The notes below the pieces were generated by a model. That model made no database searches, was not told where the DNA came from, and saw only the letters and a list, made by a program, of their open reading frames with translations. Positions 25,546-33,334 of a stretch of 41,402 nt of DNA are shown piece by piece. Positions within the stretch are counted from its first letter, which is position 1, and each line of letters begins with the position of its first letter. This stretch comes from Lachnospiraceae bacterium (lineage in GTDB: Bacteria; Bacillota; Clostridia; Lachnospirales; Lachnospiraceae), in contig JAUNON010000023.1 in NCBI GenBank assembly GCA_030537145.1, positions 1 to 41,402 on the forward strand, read 5' to 3'. The translations under genes were made by a program, and so were the position numbers.

Positions 25546-25578
25546 CGTAACAGTTCAGCCTTCGGCTAAACTGTTACG
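25546..25578. repeat. GTAACAGTTTAG hairpin, copy 2
   Basis: CGTAACAGTTCAGCC (25546-25560), loop TTC, GGCTAAACTGTTACG (25564-25578): 15-base arms with one mismatch. Same core as the hairpin at 2439-2471. It sits between the divergent 24211 gene and the L,D-transpeptidase. Confidence 0.75.
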
Positions 25579-25687
25579 AAAACCAGTCCATTTAAAGTTC
25601 GCCTTCAGCGAAGGGGCTGGTTTCTTTTCAACCGTCACTCGTTCTTACGGGCTTTGCAGCCAGTGCAAAGCCCTGGGCTGAACGGTT
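25579..25687. other. Structured intergenic region next to hairpin copy 2
   Basis: Three further pairings follow the hairpin: AACCAG (25581-25586) with CTGGTT (25617-25622); inside it TTCGC-CTTCA-GCGAA (25598-25612); then GGGCTTTGC (25649-25657) with GCAAAGCCC (25665-25673). The end GGGCTGAACGGTT (25675-25687) is nearly the inverse of AACAGTTCAGCC in the hairpin, so the whole 25546-25687 block has imperfect inverted ends. No coding potential seen. Confidence 0.5.
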
Positions 25688-25789
25688 CCCCTGTACCTGC
25701 AAAATTATAATTCAGAATCTCTGCGCTGTCAATGATACCCCCTTACCAGTACGCTGGAAATCTTAAGGAAATCTTTCCCTTACTGATAC

Positions 25790-25818
25790 TTGACACCCTA
25801 CTAAATATTGTTTATTAT
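25790..25818 (+). promoter_or_regulatory. Promoter of the L,D-transpeptidase gene
   Basis: TTGACA (25790-25795), 17-base spacer, TATTAT (25813-25818). Strong match. The leader to the ATG is about 100 bases and ends with an AGGGAAAGG ribosome site. Confidence 0.75.
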
Positions 25819-25922
25819 TTTAGTAACAATCAATTACGGCGTCTTGCGATGAGAATAACGGGCTTTCCTCCCGTATATTTTTACAGCGCGGTAATCTATG
25901 TTTTTAGGGAAAGGAAAAAGTT

Positions 25923-27236
25923 ATGAAACGTTTTGTAAAATCACTCTTCATCATGCTTTGCCTTACTTTTTTGTGCACTGCATTCTCCCCTGTTCCGGTA
26001 CAGGCAGCCTCCTATACTCCCGGACAGGTAAAGAACCTGAAAGCTACCTCGGGAGAATCCTCTGCCACACTAAAATGGAAAAAAGTATCGAATGCGACCG
26101 GTTATTATGTATATTCCGTAGATAAGAGTACCAATACACTCAAGAAAGTTGCTACGGTGAAAAACAATACCGTTACACTGAAAAAGCTAAAGAATGCAAC
26201 TGCCTATAATTTCTGTGTCAGCGCATACCGCACGGTGAAATCCAAAAAATATGAAGGCAAGAAATCTACGGTAGTTACGGTTACACCTCAGGTGAAAAAA
26301 CCTGCAGTTCCCAAGCTTCAGATCAAGTCCTGCGGAAACGGTCAGGTCTCCCTGAAATGGAACGCAGTCAGCGGTGCTAACTCCTATGAGCTTTATCAAA
26401 AGAACAGCGCCGGCAAATTCGTGTCGATCGGAACGACCAAAAAGACTTCCGTTGTCGTAAAAAAGCTGACCAATGGCACCAATTATGAATTTAAACTGCG
26501 CGCCGTGCGTACCGTAGGCGGGATCTCCAGAAAGAGTAATCTCTCCGCTCCGGTTACCGGAAAGCCGATAAAAATTACTACCGAGGTTTCCGGCATCACT
26601 TCCATGCAGTTTAAAGCGACCGTGACGAGAACGGTCAAAGCGCCTTTGGTTGATGACGCAAAGAAAACGGTCACTGTAAAGTCCGGAACCAAGGTAACGA
26701 TCCTGACAAAAACAAGTTCGAAATCTACCGTGAAGCTGTCCAATGGGAAAAAAGTATATATCAATACTTCTTATCTCAGATCCACCGGACAGGTATACAA
26801 CAGCCGGACAGATTATTCTACTGCTACGAAGGAAGGCTATGTAAACTATAAAGGATACCGCAGCGATACAAAATACCTGATCTGGATCAGTCTTTACCGG
26901 CAGCATCTTTATATTTTCAAAGGATCCCAGTGTAACTGGAAGCTGTACAAATCCTTTAAATGCTCCAGCGGAAGATATCCGATCAACACTCCCACAGGTA
27001 CGTATAAGCTGTGGAAAAAGTCCCCCAGGGCATACAGCGGTTCTTCCTATTATGACTATGTATCCTACTTCTCCGGCAACGCAATCCACGGATGGGTATG
27101 GGTCATCGGCACCGGCTGGGATCCCACCAGTTCTCTTGGAAACCCTGCATCCCACGGCTGCGTGCGTCTGAGCAATCAAAATGCAAAATGGCTTTATCAG
27201 ACCATGCCGATGAATACTACGATCGTAATTTATTAA
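25923..27236 (+). CDS. Secreted L,D-transpeptidase with two fibronectin III-like domains
   Basis: A 437-residue exported protein. It has a signal peptide (about 1-28, ending PVQA-AS) and two fibronectin type III-like domains (about 34-120 and 125-215, each with LKWKKVSNATGYYVY- or LKWNAVSGANSYELY-type cores). A basic SH3-like segment follows (about 220-290), then a C-terminal YkuD domain. The catalytic motif is intact: IHGW upstream and SHGCVRLSN with Cys413. Such enzymes make 3-3 cross-links in peptidoglycan or attach proteins to it. The mature protein is very Lys-rich and should bind anionic wall polymers. It has its own promoter and terminator and stands next to the glycan genes. Confidence 0.93.
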   Translation: MKRFVKSLFIMLCLTFLCTAFSPVPVQAASYTPGQVKNLKATSGESSATLKWKKVSNATGYYVYSVDKSTNTLKKVATVKNNTVTLKKLKNATAYNFCVSAYRTVKSKKYEGKKSTVVTVTPQVKKPAVPKLQIKSCGNGQVSLKWNAVSGANSYELYQKNSAGKFVSIGTTKKTSVVVKKLTNGTNYEFKLRAVRTVGGISRKSNLSAPVTGKPIKITTEVSGITSMQFKATVTRTVKAPLVDDAKKTVTVKSGTKVTILTKTSSKSTVKLSNGKKVYINTSYLRSTGQVYNSRTDYSTATKEGYVNYKGYRSDTKYLIWISLYRQHLYIFKGSQCNWKLYKSFKCSSGRYPINTPTGTYKLWKKSPRAYSGSSYYDYVSYFSGNAIHGWVWVIGTGWDPTSSLGNPASHGCVRLSNQNAKWLYQTMPMNTTIVIY

Positions 27237-27254
27237 TCATACTAAGACCTGACG

Positions 27255-27290
27255 GGGCCGCCGCAAAATTCCATTTGCGGCGGCCCTTTT
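27255..27290 (+). terminator. Terminator of the L,D-transpeptidase gene
   Basis: GGGCCGCCGCAAA (27255-27267), 6-base loop, TTTGCGGCGGCCC (27274-27286), then TTTT. A perfect 13-base stem. Confidence 0.93.
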
Positions 27291-27294
27291 ACGG

Positions 27295-27323
27295 TTGAAT
27301 TTTTACGGTTGCGATGTTATGAT
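27295..27323 (+). promoter_or_regulatory. Promoter of the ATP-grasp/EamA operon
   Basis: TTGAAT (27295-27300), 17-base spacer ending TGT, TATGAT (27318-27323). The TG before the -10 box makes it an extended -10 promoter. The leader to the ATG at 27389 is about 60 bases. Confidence 0.65.
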
Positions 27324-27388
27324 TATACCTGTGTCATTGCATAAGTGTAAATATAAAAGATCCGTTCTTACGGTTCAAGGAGAACATT

Positions 27389-28642
27389 ATGAAAAAAAGA
27401 TTATTAATTCTCGGATCTCTGGATGAATTTGTCCTGCTGGTCCAGCTTGCCAGACAGCGGGGAATCTACACGATTGTCTGCGACGGATATCACAACAGCC
27501 CCGCAAAACGGGCCGCCGACCTCTCCTTTGATATTCCCGTTACAAATATTGATGAGATCGCAGCCCTCTGCCATTCAGAGCATGTGGACGGCATTATCAC
27601 CTCTTTTTCTGACCTGTTATTTGAGTGCATGGTAAAAATTGCGGATAAGGCTCACCTGAAATGCTATCTGACCCCGGATAAGCTTTGCTACTACCGGGAT
27701 AAAACAAAAATGAAAACCATGTTCCGGACACTGGGGATCCCTTCTCCCAAATTTACATGCCTGGAAAAGAGCTTCTCCGACGAAGAGCTGGCAGATTTCC
27801 ATTTTCCCGTCGTCATAAAGCCCATTGATAAATATGGCTCCCGGGGTGTATTTGTACTGGACAGTATCCAGCGAATCCGGGAACGCTTTGACGAATGCTG
27901 CGCCTCCTCTGATGTGAAAAGGATTCTTGTGGAGGAATATCATGACGGCCACGAATTCAATATGATGACCTGGGTACTGGACGGCAAGGTACAGGTCATC
28001 AGCATTGCTGACCGGGAAAAAACCTCCATCAATAAAGAAGATATCCCCATCAGCACCCGGAACGTCTATCCCTCCCGTCTGATGAAGGAAGTGGAAGTCC
28101 AGGCTACCGATATCCTTCAGCGAATCGTGGATTATACCGGCCAGAGAGACGGCGCCCTGTCCATGCAGTTTTTCTGGAGCGCTCAAAAGGGAATGGCAGT
28201 CTGTGAGGTTGCGGGGCGTTTTCTTGGTTATGAGCATGAGCTGATCGAGCTGAGCAGCAATCTTTGCCTGGAAGAAATCCTGCTGGATTATGTGTATGAT
28301 GAGGCGTCTCTGAGGAAGTCGCTGCAGCACCATAATCCTCACATGAAGCGCTGCAGCGCAGTCCTCTATTTTCACGGAAAAGAGCTGACAATTGCCCATC
28401 AGGAAACCGCCCGGGAGATTGCAGAAAGAGATGAGGTGGTATTCAGCCAGATTTTCTATCAGGACGGAGAAGCTGTGGTCCAGCATGGGCCAAATCCCTA
28501 TGTGGTCCGTTATTATATTACTGCCGACAATCGGGAAGCCCTGGATCAGATCACGGAGGATATCTTCCGCAGAATCTCCGTTACTGCAAAAGACGGTACA
28601 GAGATTCTCTATCACAATCAGATGACTTCCTATGAGAAATAA
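27389..28642 (+). CDS. ATP-grasp domain protein, second type
   Basis: A 417-residue ATP-grasp enzyme with a Rossmann-like start (KRLLILGSLDEFVLLVQLAR), a lid/ATP region VVIKPIDKYGSRGVFVL and a hinge ILVEEYHDGHEFNMMTW. The acidic metal-binding end of the ATP site reads MQFFWSAQKGMAVCEVAGRF. It differs from the 13155 protein in sequence and in its C-terminal part, so it is not a recent duplicate. Substrates are unknown. It forms an operon with two small membrane proteins that resemble a lipid-sugar flippase (12 bases to the first), which suggests it prepares or modifies a sugar or its carrier. The metal-binding triad was not verified residue by residue. Confidence 0.82.
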   Translation: MKKRLLILGSLDEFVLLVQLARQRGIYTIVCDGYHNSPAKRAADLSFDIPVTNIDEIAALCHSEHVDGIITSFSDLLFECMVKIADKAHLKCYLTPDKLCYYRDKTKMKTMFRTLGIPSPKFTCLEKSFSDEELADFHFPVVIKPIDKYGSRGVFVLDSIQRIRERFDECCASSDVKRILVEEYHDGHEFNMMTWVLDGKVQVISIADREKTSINKEDIPISTRNVYPSRLMKEVEVQATDILQRIVDYTGQRDGALSMQFFWSAQKGMAVCEVAGRFLGYEHELIELSSNLCLEEILLDYVYDEASLRKSLQHHNPHMKRCSAVLYFHGKELTIAHQETAREIAERDEVVFSQIFYQDGEAVVQHGPNPYVVRYYITADNREALDQITEDIFRRISVTAKDGTEILYHNQMTSYEK

Positions 28643-28654
28643 TCCGGAGGACCT

Positions 28655-29038
28655 ATGAAGTACATAAAAGATTTTGTTTTTCTGCATCTGAACATCTGCC
28701 TGTTTTCTTTTACCGGTGTGTTTTCCAAGCTGGCCTCCAATGTGCTGAACAAAAATGGCATTCACAGCATAATGCTTTATGTTTACCTGGGGCTGATGCT
28801 GCTGAATTGCGCAGTTTATGCTCTGGCATGGCAGCGGGCCATTAAAAAGTTTGATCTTTCCTTTGCCTTTGCCAACCGCAGTGTTTATCTGATCTGGTCC
28901 CAGCTCTGGGCAGTCCTTATTTTTAAGGAGCATCTGACGGTAAATAATATCATCGGCATGCTGTTCGTTCTGGTGGGGATCACCGTTGTCCAGCTTGCCA
29001 GCTCAGAGAAAAATCAAAAGGAGGAAAAAGACGCATGA
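28655..29038 (+). CDS. Small EamA/SMR-like membrane protein, subunit 1
   Basis: A 127-residue protein with four membrane helices and a polar end (SSEKNQKEEKDA). The helix-4 region TVNNIIGMLFVLVGITVVQL is typical of the EamA/DMT and small multidrug resistance group. A half-size, four-helix unit encoded beside a second one resembles the ArnE/ArnF pair that flips undecaprenyl-phosphate-aminoarabinose. The stop overlaps the next start as ATGA, so equal production of both subunits is likely. A drug transporter of the paired SMR type is the alternative. Context with glycan genes favours a flippase; that is inference. Confidence 0.78.
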   Translation: MKYIKDFVFLHLNICLFSFTGVFSKLASNVLNKNGIHSIMLYVYLGLMLLNCAVYALAWQRAIKKFDLSFAFANRSVYLIWSQLWAVLIFKEHLTVNNIIGMLFVLVGITVVQLASSEKNQKEEKDA

Positions 29039-29370
29039 ATTACTGTATGCTGATTATGTTTGGCTGCACCTTTCTGACAGCAGTGTCTCAGCTCCTGCTG
29101 AAGCAGAGCGCAAACCTGCCTCACAAAAGCTTTCTTTATGAGTACCTGAACTGGCGGGTGATCCTTGCCTACTTCATTTTCGTGCTGGTACTTTTACTGA
29201 ACACCTATGCCTTTACCCGGGTTCCCCTGAAGTACGGCTCCATTATTGACGGGTTCACTTATGTTTTTGTACTGCTGCTCTCCGTCTGTTTGCTGAAGGA
29301 AAAAGTCACAAAGCCGAAGCTGATCGGAAACCTGATCATCATCGCCGGCGTCATTATTTATGCATTATAA
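29035..29370 (+). CDS. Small EamA/SMR-like membrane protein, subunit 2
   Basis: A 111-residue, four-helix protein. It has the SMR-like start (CTFLTAVSQLLLKQSAN), a middle charged loop RVPLKYGSIIDGFTYVF and the closing helix KPKLIGNLIIIAGVIIYAL. The LLLKQSA segment matches the K/Q-bearing first helix of ArnF-like proteins. It is translationally coupled to subunit 1 and followed after about 40 bases by a terminator. The pair would be a heterodimer in the membrane. Substrate is unknown. Confidence 0.78.
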   Translation: MNYCMLIMFGCTFLTAVSQLLLKQSANLPHKSFLYEYLNWRVILAYFIFVLVLLLNTYAFTRVPLKYGSIIDGFTYVFVLLLSVCLLKEKVTKPKLIGNLIIIAGVIIYAL

Positions 29371-29408
29371 CGCATACCGGGAGACTGCCGGAAAATCCCG
29401 AATATCAT

Positions 29409-29461
29409 AAAAAAATGCCTTCTCCCCTGCCCTTCATTCTTGAGTGGAGAAGGCATTTTTT
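29409..29461. terminator. Bidirectional terminator in repeat copy A
   Basis: A-run 29409-29415, arm AATGCCTTCTCC (29414-29425), loop, arm GGAGAAGGCATT (29446-29457), T-run to 29461. It can end the plus-strand ATP-grasp/EamA transcript, and it also suits the minus strand. The same hairpin type occurs at 36471-36532. Confidence 0.85.
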
Positions 29462-29573
29462 GCGCCGGATGCGGGTTACGCAGCAATCAATTCCCTTATG
29501 CATCCGTGCGCATCAACGCACGAAGTGCTTTTTATGATATAGGAAAGTGAGGACTTCCTATATCATAAAAAAA
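29409..29573. repeat. Composite intergenic repeat, copy A
   Basis: Order of parts: AATGCCTTC terminator, TGCGCCGGATGC, a GCAGCAAT segment, TGCATCCGTGCGCATC (29499-29514), CGAAGTGCTTTTT, and a TATGATATAGGAAAGT palindrome (29533-29567). The first four parts and the palindrome reappear in the same order on the opposite strand at 36363-36532. The last part forms the stop codon region of the rhodanese gene. Confidence 0.75.
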
Positions 29574-29995
29574 CAGGAGCATTTCTCTAATGCTCCTGTC
29601 CAGTCGGAAATCCCGCCAATCTCCGTAATATTCGTATAGCCCATATTGCACAATTTCTTTGCCGCCTTTTTACTGCGGTTCCCGCTGCGGCAATACACGT
29701 AAATCATCTGATCCTTATCCTCCAGCTCCTCTTCCGCTCTTTCCTGCAGCTCCTCCAGGGGAATACAGACCGCTCCCGGAATATGCCCTTCATCGTATTC
29801 CTCTTTTGTACGTACATCCAGCAGAATATACCCTTCTTCATATTTCATATATTCCGCTGCCTGATCCATAGAAATCTGTTCATACGGCTGTCCCTGGCTG
29901 ACCAGAAATGTCCGGTACATAATAATACCGCAAATCAAAGCCACGGTCAAAATACAAGATCCAATGATGATAAATACCTTCTTCGTATGATTCAT
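29558..29995 (-). CDS. Membrane-anchored rhodanese-like protein
   Basis: A 145-residue protein with one N-terminal membrane helix (about 8-27) and an outside rhodanese domain (about 40-137). The active-site loop CRSGNRSKK has Cys102, and DVRTKEEYDEGHIPGAVCIP is the usual CH2A-like segment. Such proteins carry persulfide sulfur or act in thiol chemistry near the membrane; the partner is unknown. The conserved part ends at GGISDWTG. The last codons (LEKCSCFFMI) are encoded by a hairpin, its T-run and repeat copy A, so the end looks improvised. The stop lies after the T-run of the terminator. It has a good promoter and is a single gene. Confidence 0.9.
   Translation of the reverse strand: MNHTKKVFIIIGSCILTVALICGIIMYRTFLVSQGQPYEQISMDQAAEYMKYEEGYILLDVRTKEEYDEGHIPGAVCIPLEELQERAEEELEDKDQMIYVYCRSGNRSKKAAKKLCNMGYTNITEIGGISDWTGALEKCSCFFMI
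29567..29599 (-). terminator. Terminator inside the rhodanese coding end
   Basis: CAGGAGCATT (29574-29583) pairs with AATGCTCCTG (29589-29598); seven T follow on the minus strand (29573-29567). The stop codon at 29560-29558 comes after this T-run, so a transcript ended here would lack a stop codon. Confidence 0.8.
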
Positions 29996-30054
29996 ATCGG
30001 CTGCCTTTCGCTCTTCTTCTCTTATCTGCCAGTACCGCTCCCTGCTTTTCGTAC

Positions 30055-30083
30055 ATTATATACTATCTTTCTGCAAAAAGCAA
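30055..30083 (-). promoter_or_regulatory. Promoter of the rhodanese gene
   Basis: Minus strand TTGCTT (30083-30078), 17-base spacer, TATAAT (30060-30055). The rest of the gap up to 30375 contains no gene, RNA or convincing terminator that I could see. Confidence 0.6.
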
Positions 30084-30380
30084 ACCGGAAAGCGATCTTT
30101 CCGGCTGCCGTCTTCCCCCTGATTTATCTTTATGAGAAAGTCATCGATTCAGTTTTCATCCGCATGGCGAATGCCGCATTGGCGTATCAGCACTCACCCT
30201 GTACCGGCACCTCTGACGTACCCGACTCATTCTGAACAGAACAGGCTTTTCTTTACCTGTTGAAATCATTTTACCTGATAAATGTGTCTTTCCTGTGGCG
30301 TTTCTCTTAATTCTTTCCAAAAAATGTTAGGAAATTCTTAAATTCGGAAACACCGCCTGTTCCGGAAAACTGCGCCTATT

Positions 30381-31478
30381 TTACAGGCAGCATAACCTCC
30401 AGCACCGTGCCGGAGGCATCCGATTTTTTAATCTGAATGCTTCCTTTATGCAGCTCGATGATTTTTTTTGCGCGATGGTCAGCCCCAATCCGTTCCCCTG
30501 GACCGCATGGGACGAATCCGCCTGATAAAACTTGTCAAAAATGTGTTCCTGCGCTTTTTTTGCGATTCCCGGACCTTGATCTGTGATGGTAAACAACACA
30601 CAGCCGGGACGCTTGCGCAGCAGCAAGGAAATGACAGAAGAATCCGGAGAAAATTTTATGGCATTGTCCAGCAGATTGATCCAGACCTGTTCCAGCAGCT
30701 CCATATTTCCGTAAATCGTAATTTCATCTGCCTCCAGTAGAAACCTTAGCTTTTTCTTCGACCACTTAGGCTCCAAAAGGGCAATAATCCGGCGGATCTG
30801 CTCCGTGCAGTTAAACCAGGTCTGCCCGGTCAGTATGGTCTGATTCTCGATCTTCGATAAATTCAGCACATTGGTGGCCAGCCTGGTCAGACGCTCAGAC
30901 TCATCCATGATAATCTCAAGATACTCCTGCCTCTCCTCCCGGCTTAGATCCTCCCGCTGCAGCATCCTGGCAAAGCCCCGGATGGAAGCAATGGGTGTTT
31001 TAAATTCATGGGAGAAATTATTCACAAAATCAGAGCGCAGCATTTCCAGGCTGTCCAGCTCCTCTGCCATATGATTAAAGCTCTCCGCCATTTCCCTGCT
31101 TTCCCTTAATCCCTCCGTCAGATGAAGCCGGACTTTAAAATCACCGTCTGCCAGCCGGTCCACCGCATCTATAATTTCCCGGAAGGGGGACAGGATTCTT
31201 TTACTGAACATCCAGGAAAACAGGCAGCCCATAATCACGCTGGTCATGGAAAACGCAAGCAGCGGCCCCTGCCAGGGGAAACGGCCGCCGGTTTCCAGCA
31301 GTCCCAGCCGGTGCAGACAGGCTACAAACAGAAAGCTAACCAGCATGGACATTACCAGTATCACAAACATATACACCACAAACCGGAGGGTCATCCCAAC
31401 ACGCCGTGGGATCGGGCAATCCTCCTGACCCCTTTGCCGGTCTTTTCTTCTCTCTGATGGCCGATTATCTTTTCTCAT
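30381..31478 (-). CDS. Sensor histidine kinase with a frameshifted C-terminus
   Basis: A two-component sensor of 365 residues as read. It has two membrane helices (about 30-54 and 72-93), a HAMP linker and the phospho-accepting H157 in NFSHEFKTPIASI. The ATP domain has N, G1 and G2 boxes (NLLDNAIKFSPD, DQGPGIA, GNGLGLTIAQ). After GLTIAQKK the reading leaves the family pattern (SSSCIKEAF...). In the next frame the expected IIELHKGSIQIKK and GTVLEVMLPVK follow, ending at 30376. The switch is at an A8 tract (30462-30469). One more A, or two fewer, restores the frame. It overlaps the regulator gene as ATGA. Confidence 0.85.
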   Translation of the reverse strand: MRKDNRPSERRKDRQRGQEDCPIPRRVGMTLRFVVYMFVILVMSMLVSFLFVACLHRLGLLETGGRFPWQGPLLAFSMTSVIMGCLFSWMFSKRILSPFREIIDAVDRLADGDFKVRLHLTEGLRESREMAESFNHMAEELDSLEMLRSDFVNNFSHEFKTPIASIRGFARMLQREDLSREERQEYLEIIMDESERLTRLATNVLNLSKIENQTILTGQTWFNCTEQIRRIIALLEPKWSKKKLRFLLEADEITIYGNMELLEQVWINLLDNAIKFSPDSSVISLLLRKRPGCVLFTITDQGPGIAKKAQEHIFDKFYQADSSHAVQGNGLGLTIAQKKSSSCIKEAFRLKNRMPPARCWRLCCL

Positions 31479-32146
31479 TTGATCACCGCCTTATAGCCGA
31501 TTCCCCGAATCGCTGTGATCTCAAACTCCGGAAAGTGATCGAAACGCTTGCGCAGCCGGTTTATGTGAACATTCACCGTGGTATCCGCTGTTTCGGTTTC
31601 CATGCCCCAGATCTCATCCATTAACTGAATCCGGGTAAATATTTTGCCCGGATAGGACAATAGCTTATACAGCAGATAGAACTCCTTGGGGGGCAAGGTC
31701 TGAATCTCCCCTTCCCGGCTTACACTTAATGAATCATAATCCAGTGTTACCTTTCCGATTCTCAGGCGGTGGTCATTGACGATCCCGGCCCGCCGAAGAA
31801 GCGCTTTGATGCGCAGCAGAAACTCCTCTTCCTCCACCGGCTTTGTCATATAATCATCCGTACCGGCCAGAAACCCCCGGCATTTATCTGCCGGAAGCTG
31901 CTTGGCTGTCAGCATCAGGATCGGAATCGTATTTCCATTTTTCCGCAGCAGCTCTGTCAAGGCATACCCATCCATCTCTGGCATCATGATATCCATCACA
32001 ATCAGATCAATGTGATGCCTATCCAAAATCTCCAGTGCTTTTACTCCGTTTTCCGCCGGCACCACCTGATAACCTGCATGGCTTAAAAGCGCCTGCATCA
32101 GGCGGGCCGTGCTTCTGTCGTCCTCTGCCACCATGATCTGGAACAT
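31475..32146 (-). CDS. OmpR-family response regulator
   Basis: A 223-residue transcription regulator. The receiver domain (1-115) has the acidic pocket AEDD, the phosphorylated D52 in VMDIMMPEMDG, and the conserved Lys in MTKPVEEEE. The winged-helix domain (125-223) ends in RGIGYKAVIK, typical of the OmpR/PhoB group. It lies 21 bases after the ABC permease gene and overlaps the sensor kinase start, so pump and two-component system form one operon. The likely job is control of this efflux operon in response to a drug or envelope stress; that is inference from context. Confidence 0.95.
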   Translation of the reverse strand: MFQIMVAEDDRSTARLMQALLSHAGYQVVPAENGVKALEILDRHHIDLIVMDIMMPEMDGYALTELLRKNGNTIPILMLTAKQLPADKCRGFLAGTDDYMTKPVEEEEFLLRIKALLRRAGIVNDHRLRIGKVTLDYDSLSVSREGEIQTLPPKEFYLLYKLLSYPGKIFTRIQLMDEIWGMETETADTTVNVHINRLRKRFDHFPEFEITAIRGIGYKAVIK

Positions 32147-32167
32147 AGCTTCCCCCTGTTTTCTCCA

Positions 32168-33334
32168 TTACTCAAACCGCAGCGCATTGATGGGCTTCAG
32201 CTTTGCCGCCTTGTTTGCCGGATAAATACCGAAAATCAGGCCTACTCCCACAGAAAAGCCGAGCGCCAGTACCGCCACAGAAGGCGCAATGACAAAATGA
32301 TAATCTGTAAACAGCACATTCAGTACCGAGAGCACTGCCTGGCTGATCACCATTCCAATTATACCACCAATCATAGAAATAAACACGGATTCTATCATAA
32401 ACTGTATGGTAATATCACTGCGCTGGGCGCCGATGGCCTTCCGGATCCCGATTTCCTTCGTACGCTCTGTCACGGACACCAGCATAATATTCATGATACC
32501 GATACCGCCTACCAGCAGGGAAATTGCTGCAATTCCTCCCAGCATCAGAGACAGGGTACTCATAACCGTATTCATCATATCCACAATATTGGACATATTG
32601 ATAATGTTATACCCCTCATCCGATCCCAGCTTCTTCTGCAAATAATCATCAATCGTATTCTGGGCCTCCTGAATCGAATCCTCCGATTCTGCAGTCAGAT
32701 AAAAGCTGGTGATAGCCGTCTGCTTCAGCAGCCGCTGTGCATTGCTCAGCGGAATATAGACATTTTTGCTGGTACTGTTCATCCGGGCCTGATCCTCTTC
32801 CTCCAGCACGCCCACAATCCGGTAATCATAGCCCTTGATCCGGATGCTGCTGCCCAGCACCTGCAGCGTGCCAAACAGATCCGTAGCAGCCCCGGTTCCG
32901 ATGATGCACACATTCAGCCGTTCTTCCTGATCCAATTCCGTGATATTGCGCCCTTCCTGAATATCCAGGCCCTGAATCTCCTGATAAGCAGGCGTGATTC
33001 CGAAAACGGTCACATCGCAGGAATTTCCGCCTGCCTTGGCCACGCCCTGTCCGCTAATGTAAGAGGATACCCCCTTGATGCCGCCGGTTCCCTCCAGCTC
33101 CTCCAATTCGTGATAAGTCAGCTTTTTGTGAGTATCTCCCACCGTCACAATGATCTGGTCGCCTCCCAGCTCATCCATGGATTCCGTAATGTTTCCTGTT
33201 CCTCCCTGTACCAGGGAAATCAGCAGGGTAACTGCCATTACGCCGATAATAATCCCCAGCATCGTAAGAAAGGAGCGCATTTTATTCGAGACAATGGCTG
33301 ACCAGGCCATCTTCACGGATTGCTTTAATTTCAT
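32168..33334 (-). CDS. ABC transporter permease, MacB type
   Basis: A 388-residue membrane protein with the MacB/FtsX layout. It has one helix near the N-terminus (about 21-42), a large outside domain (about 45-260) and three helices in the C-terminal third (around 270-380). Family features include [18 protein letters not shown] at the start and the [18 protein letters not shown] coupling segment. It takes substrates from the outer leaflet or outside face by mechanotransmission rather than by normal transport. It overlaps the ATPase stop by four bases and belongs with the adaptor at 34038. Confidence 0.95.
   Translation of the reverse strand: MKLKQSVKMAWSAIVSNKMRSFLTMLGIIIGVMAVTLLISLVQGGTGNITESMDELGGDQIIVTVGDTHKKLTYHELEELEGTGGIKGVSSYISGQGVAKAGGNSCDVTVFGITPAYQEIQGLDIQEGRNITELDQEERLNVCIIGTGAATDLFGTLQVLGSSIRIKGYDYRIVGVLEEEDQARMNSTSKNVYIPLSNAQRLLKQTAITSFYLTAESEDSIQEAQNTIDDYLQKKLGSDEGYNIINMSNIVDMMNTVMSTLSLMLGGIAAISLLVGGIGIMNIMLVSVTERTKEIGIRKAIGAQRSDITIQFMIESVFISMIGGIIGMVISQAVLSVLNVLFTDYHFVIAPSVAVLALGFSVGVGLIFGIYPANKAAKLKPINALRFE

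Noticed and set aside
26187..27179. Open frame of 330 codons opposite the L,D-transpeptidase
   Set aside because: Antisense shadow of a gene with an intact catalytic motif, promoter and terminator.
27617..28933. Open frame of 438 codons on the minus strand
   Set aside because: Antisense to the second ATP-grasp gene and its EamA neighbour, with no family motifs.
30230..30375. Terminator after the sensor kinase
   Set aside because: CGGAAACACCGCC and nearby bases pair only weakly with CTGTTCCGG and no T-run follows on the minus strand.
32297..33301. Open frame of 334 codons on the plus strand
   Set aside because: Antisense to the MacB-type permease; low-quality composition, His/Gln-rich.
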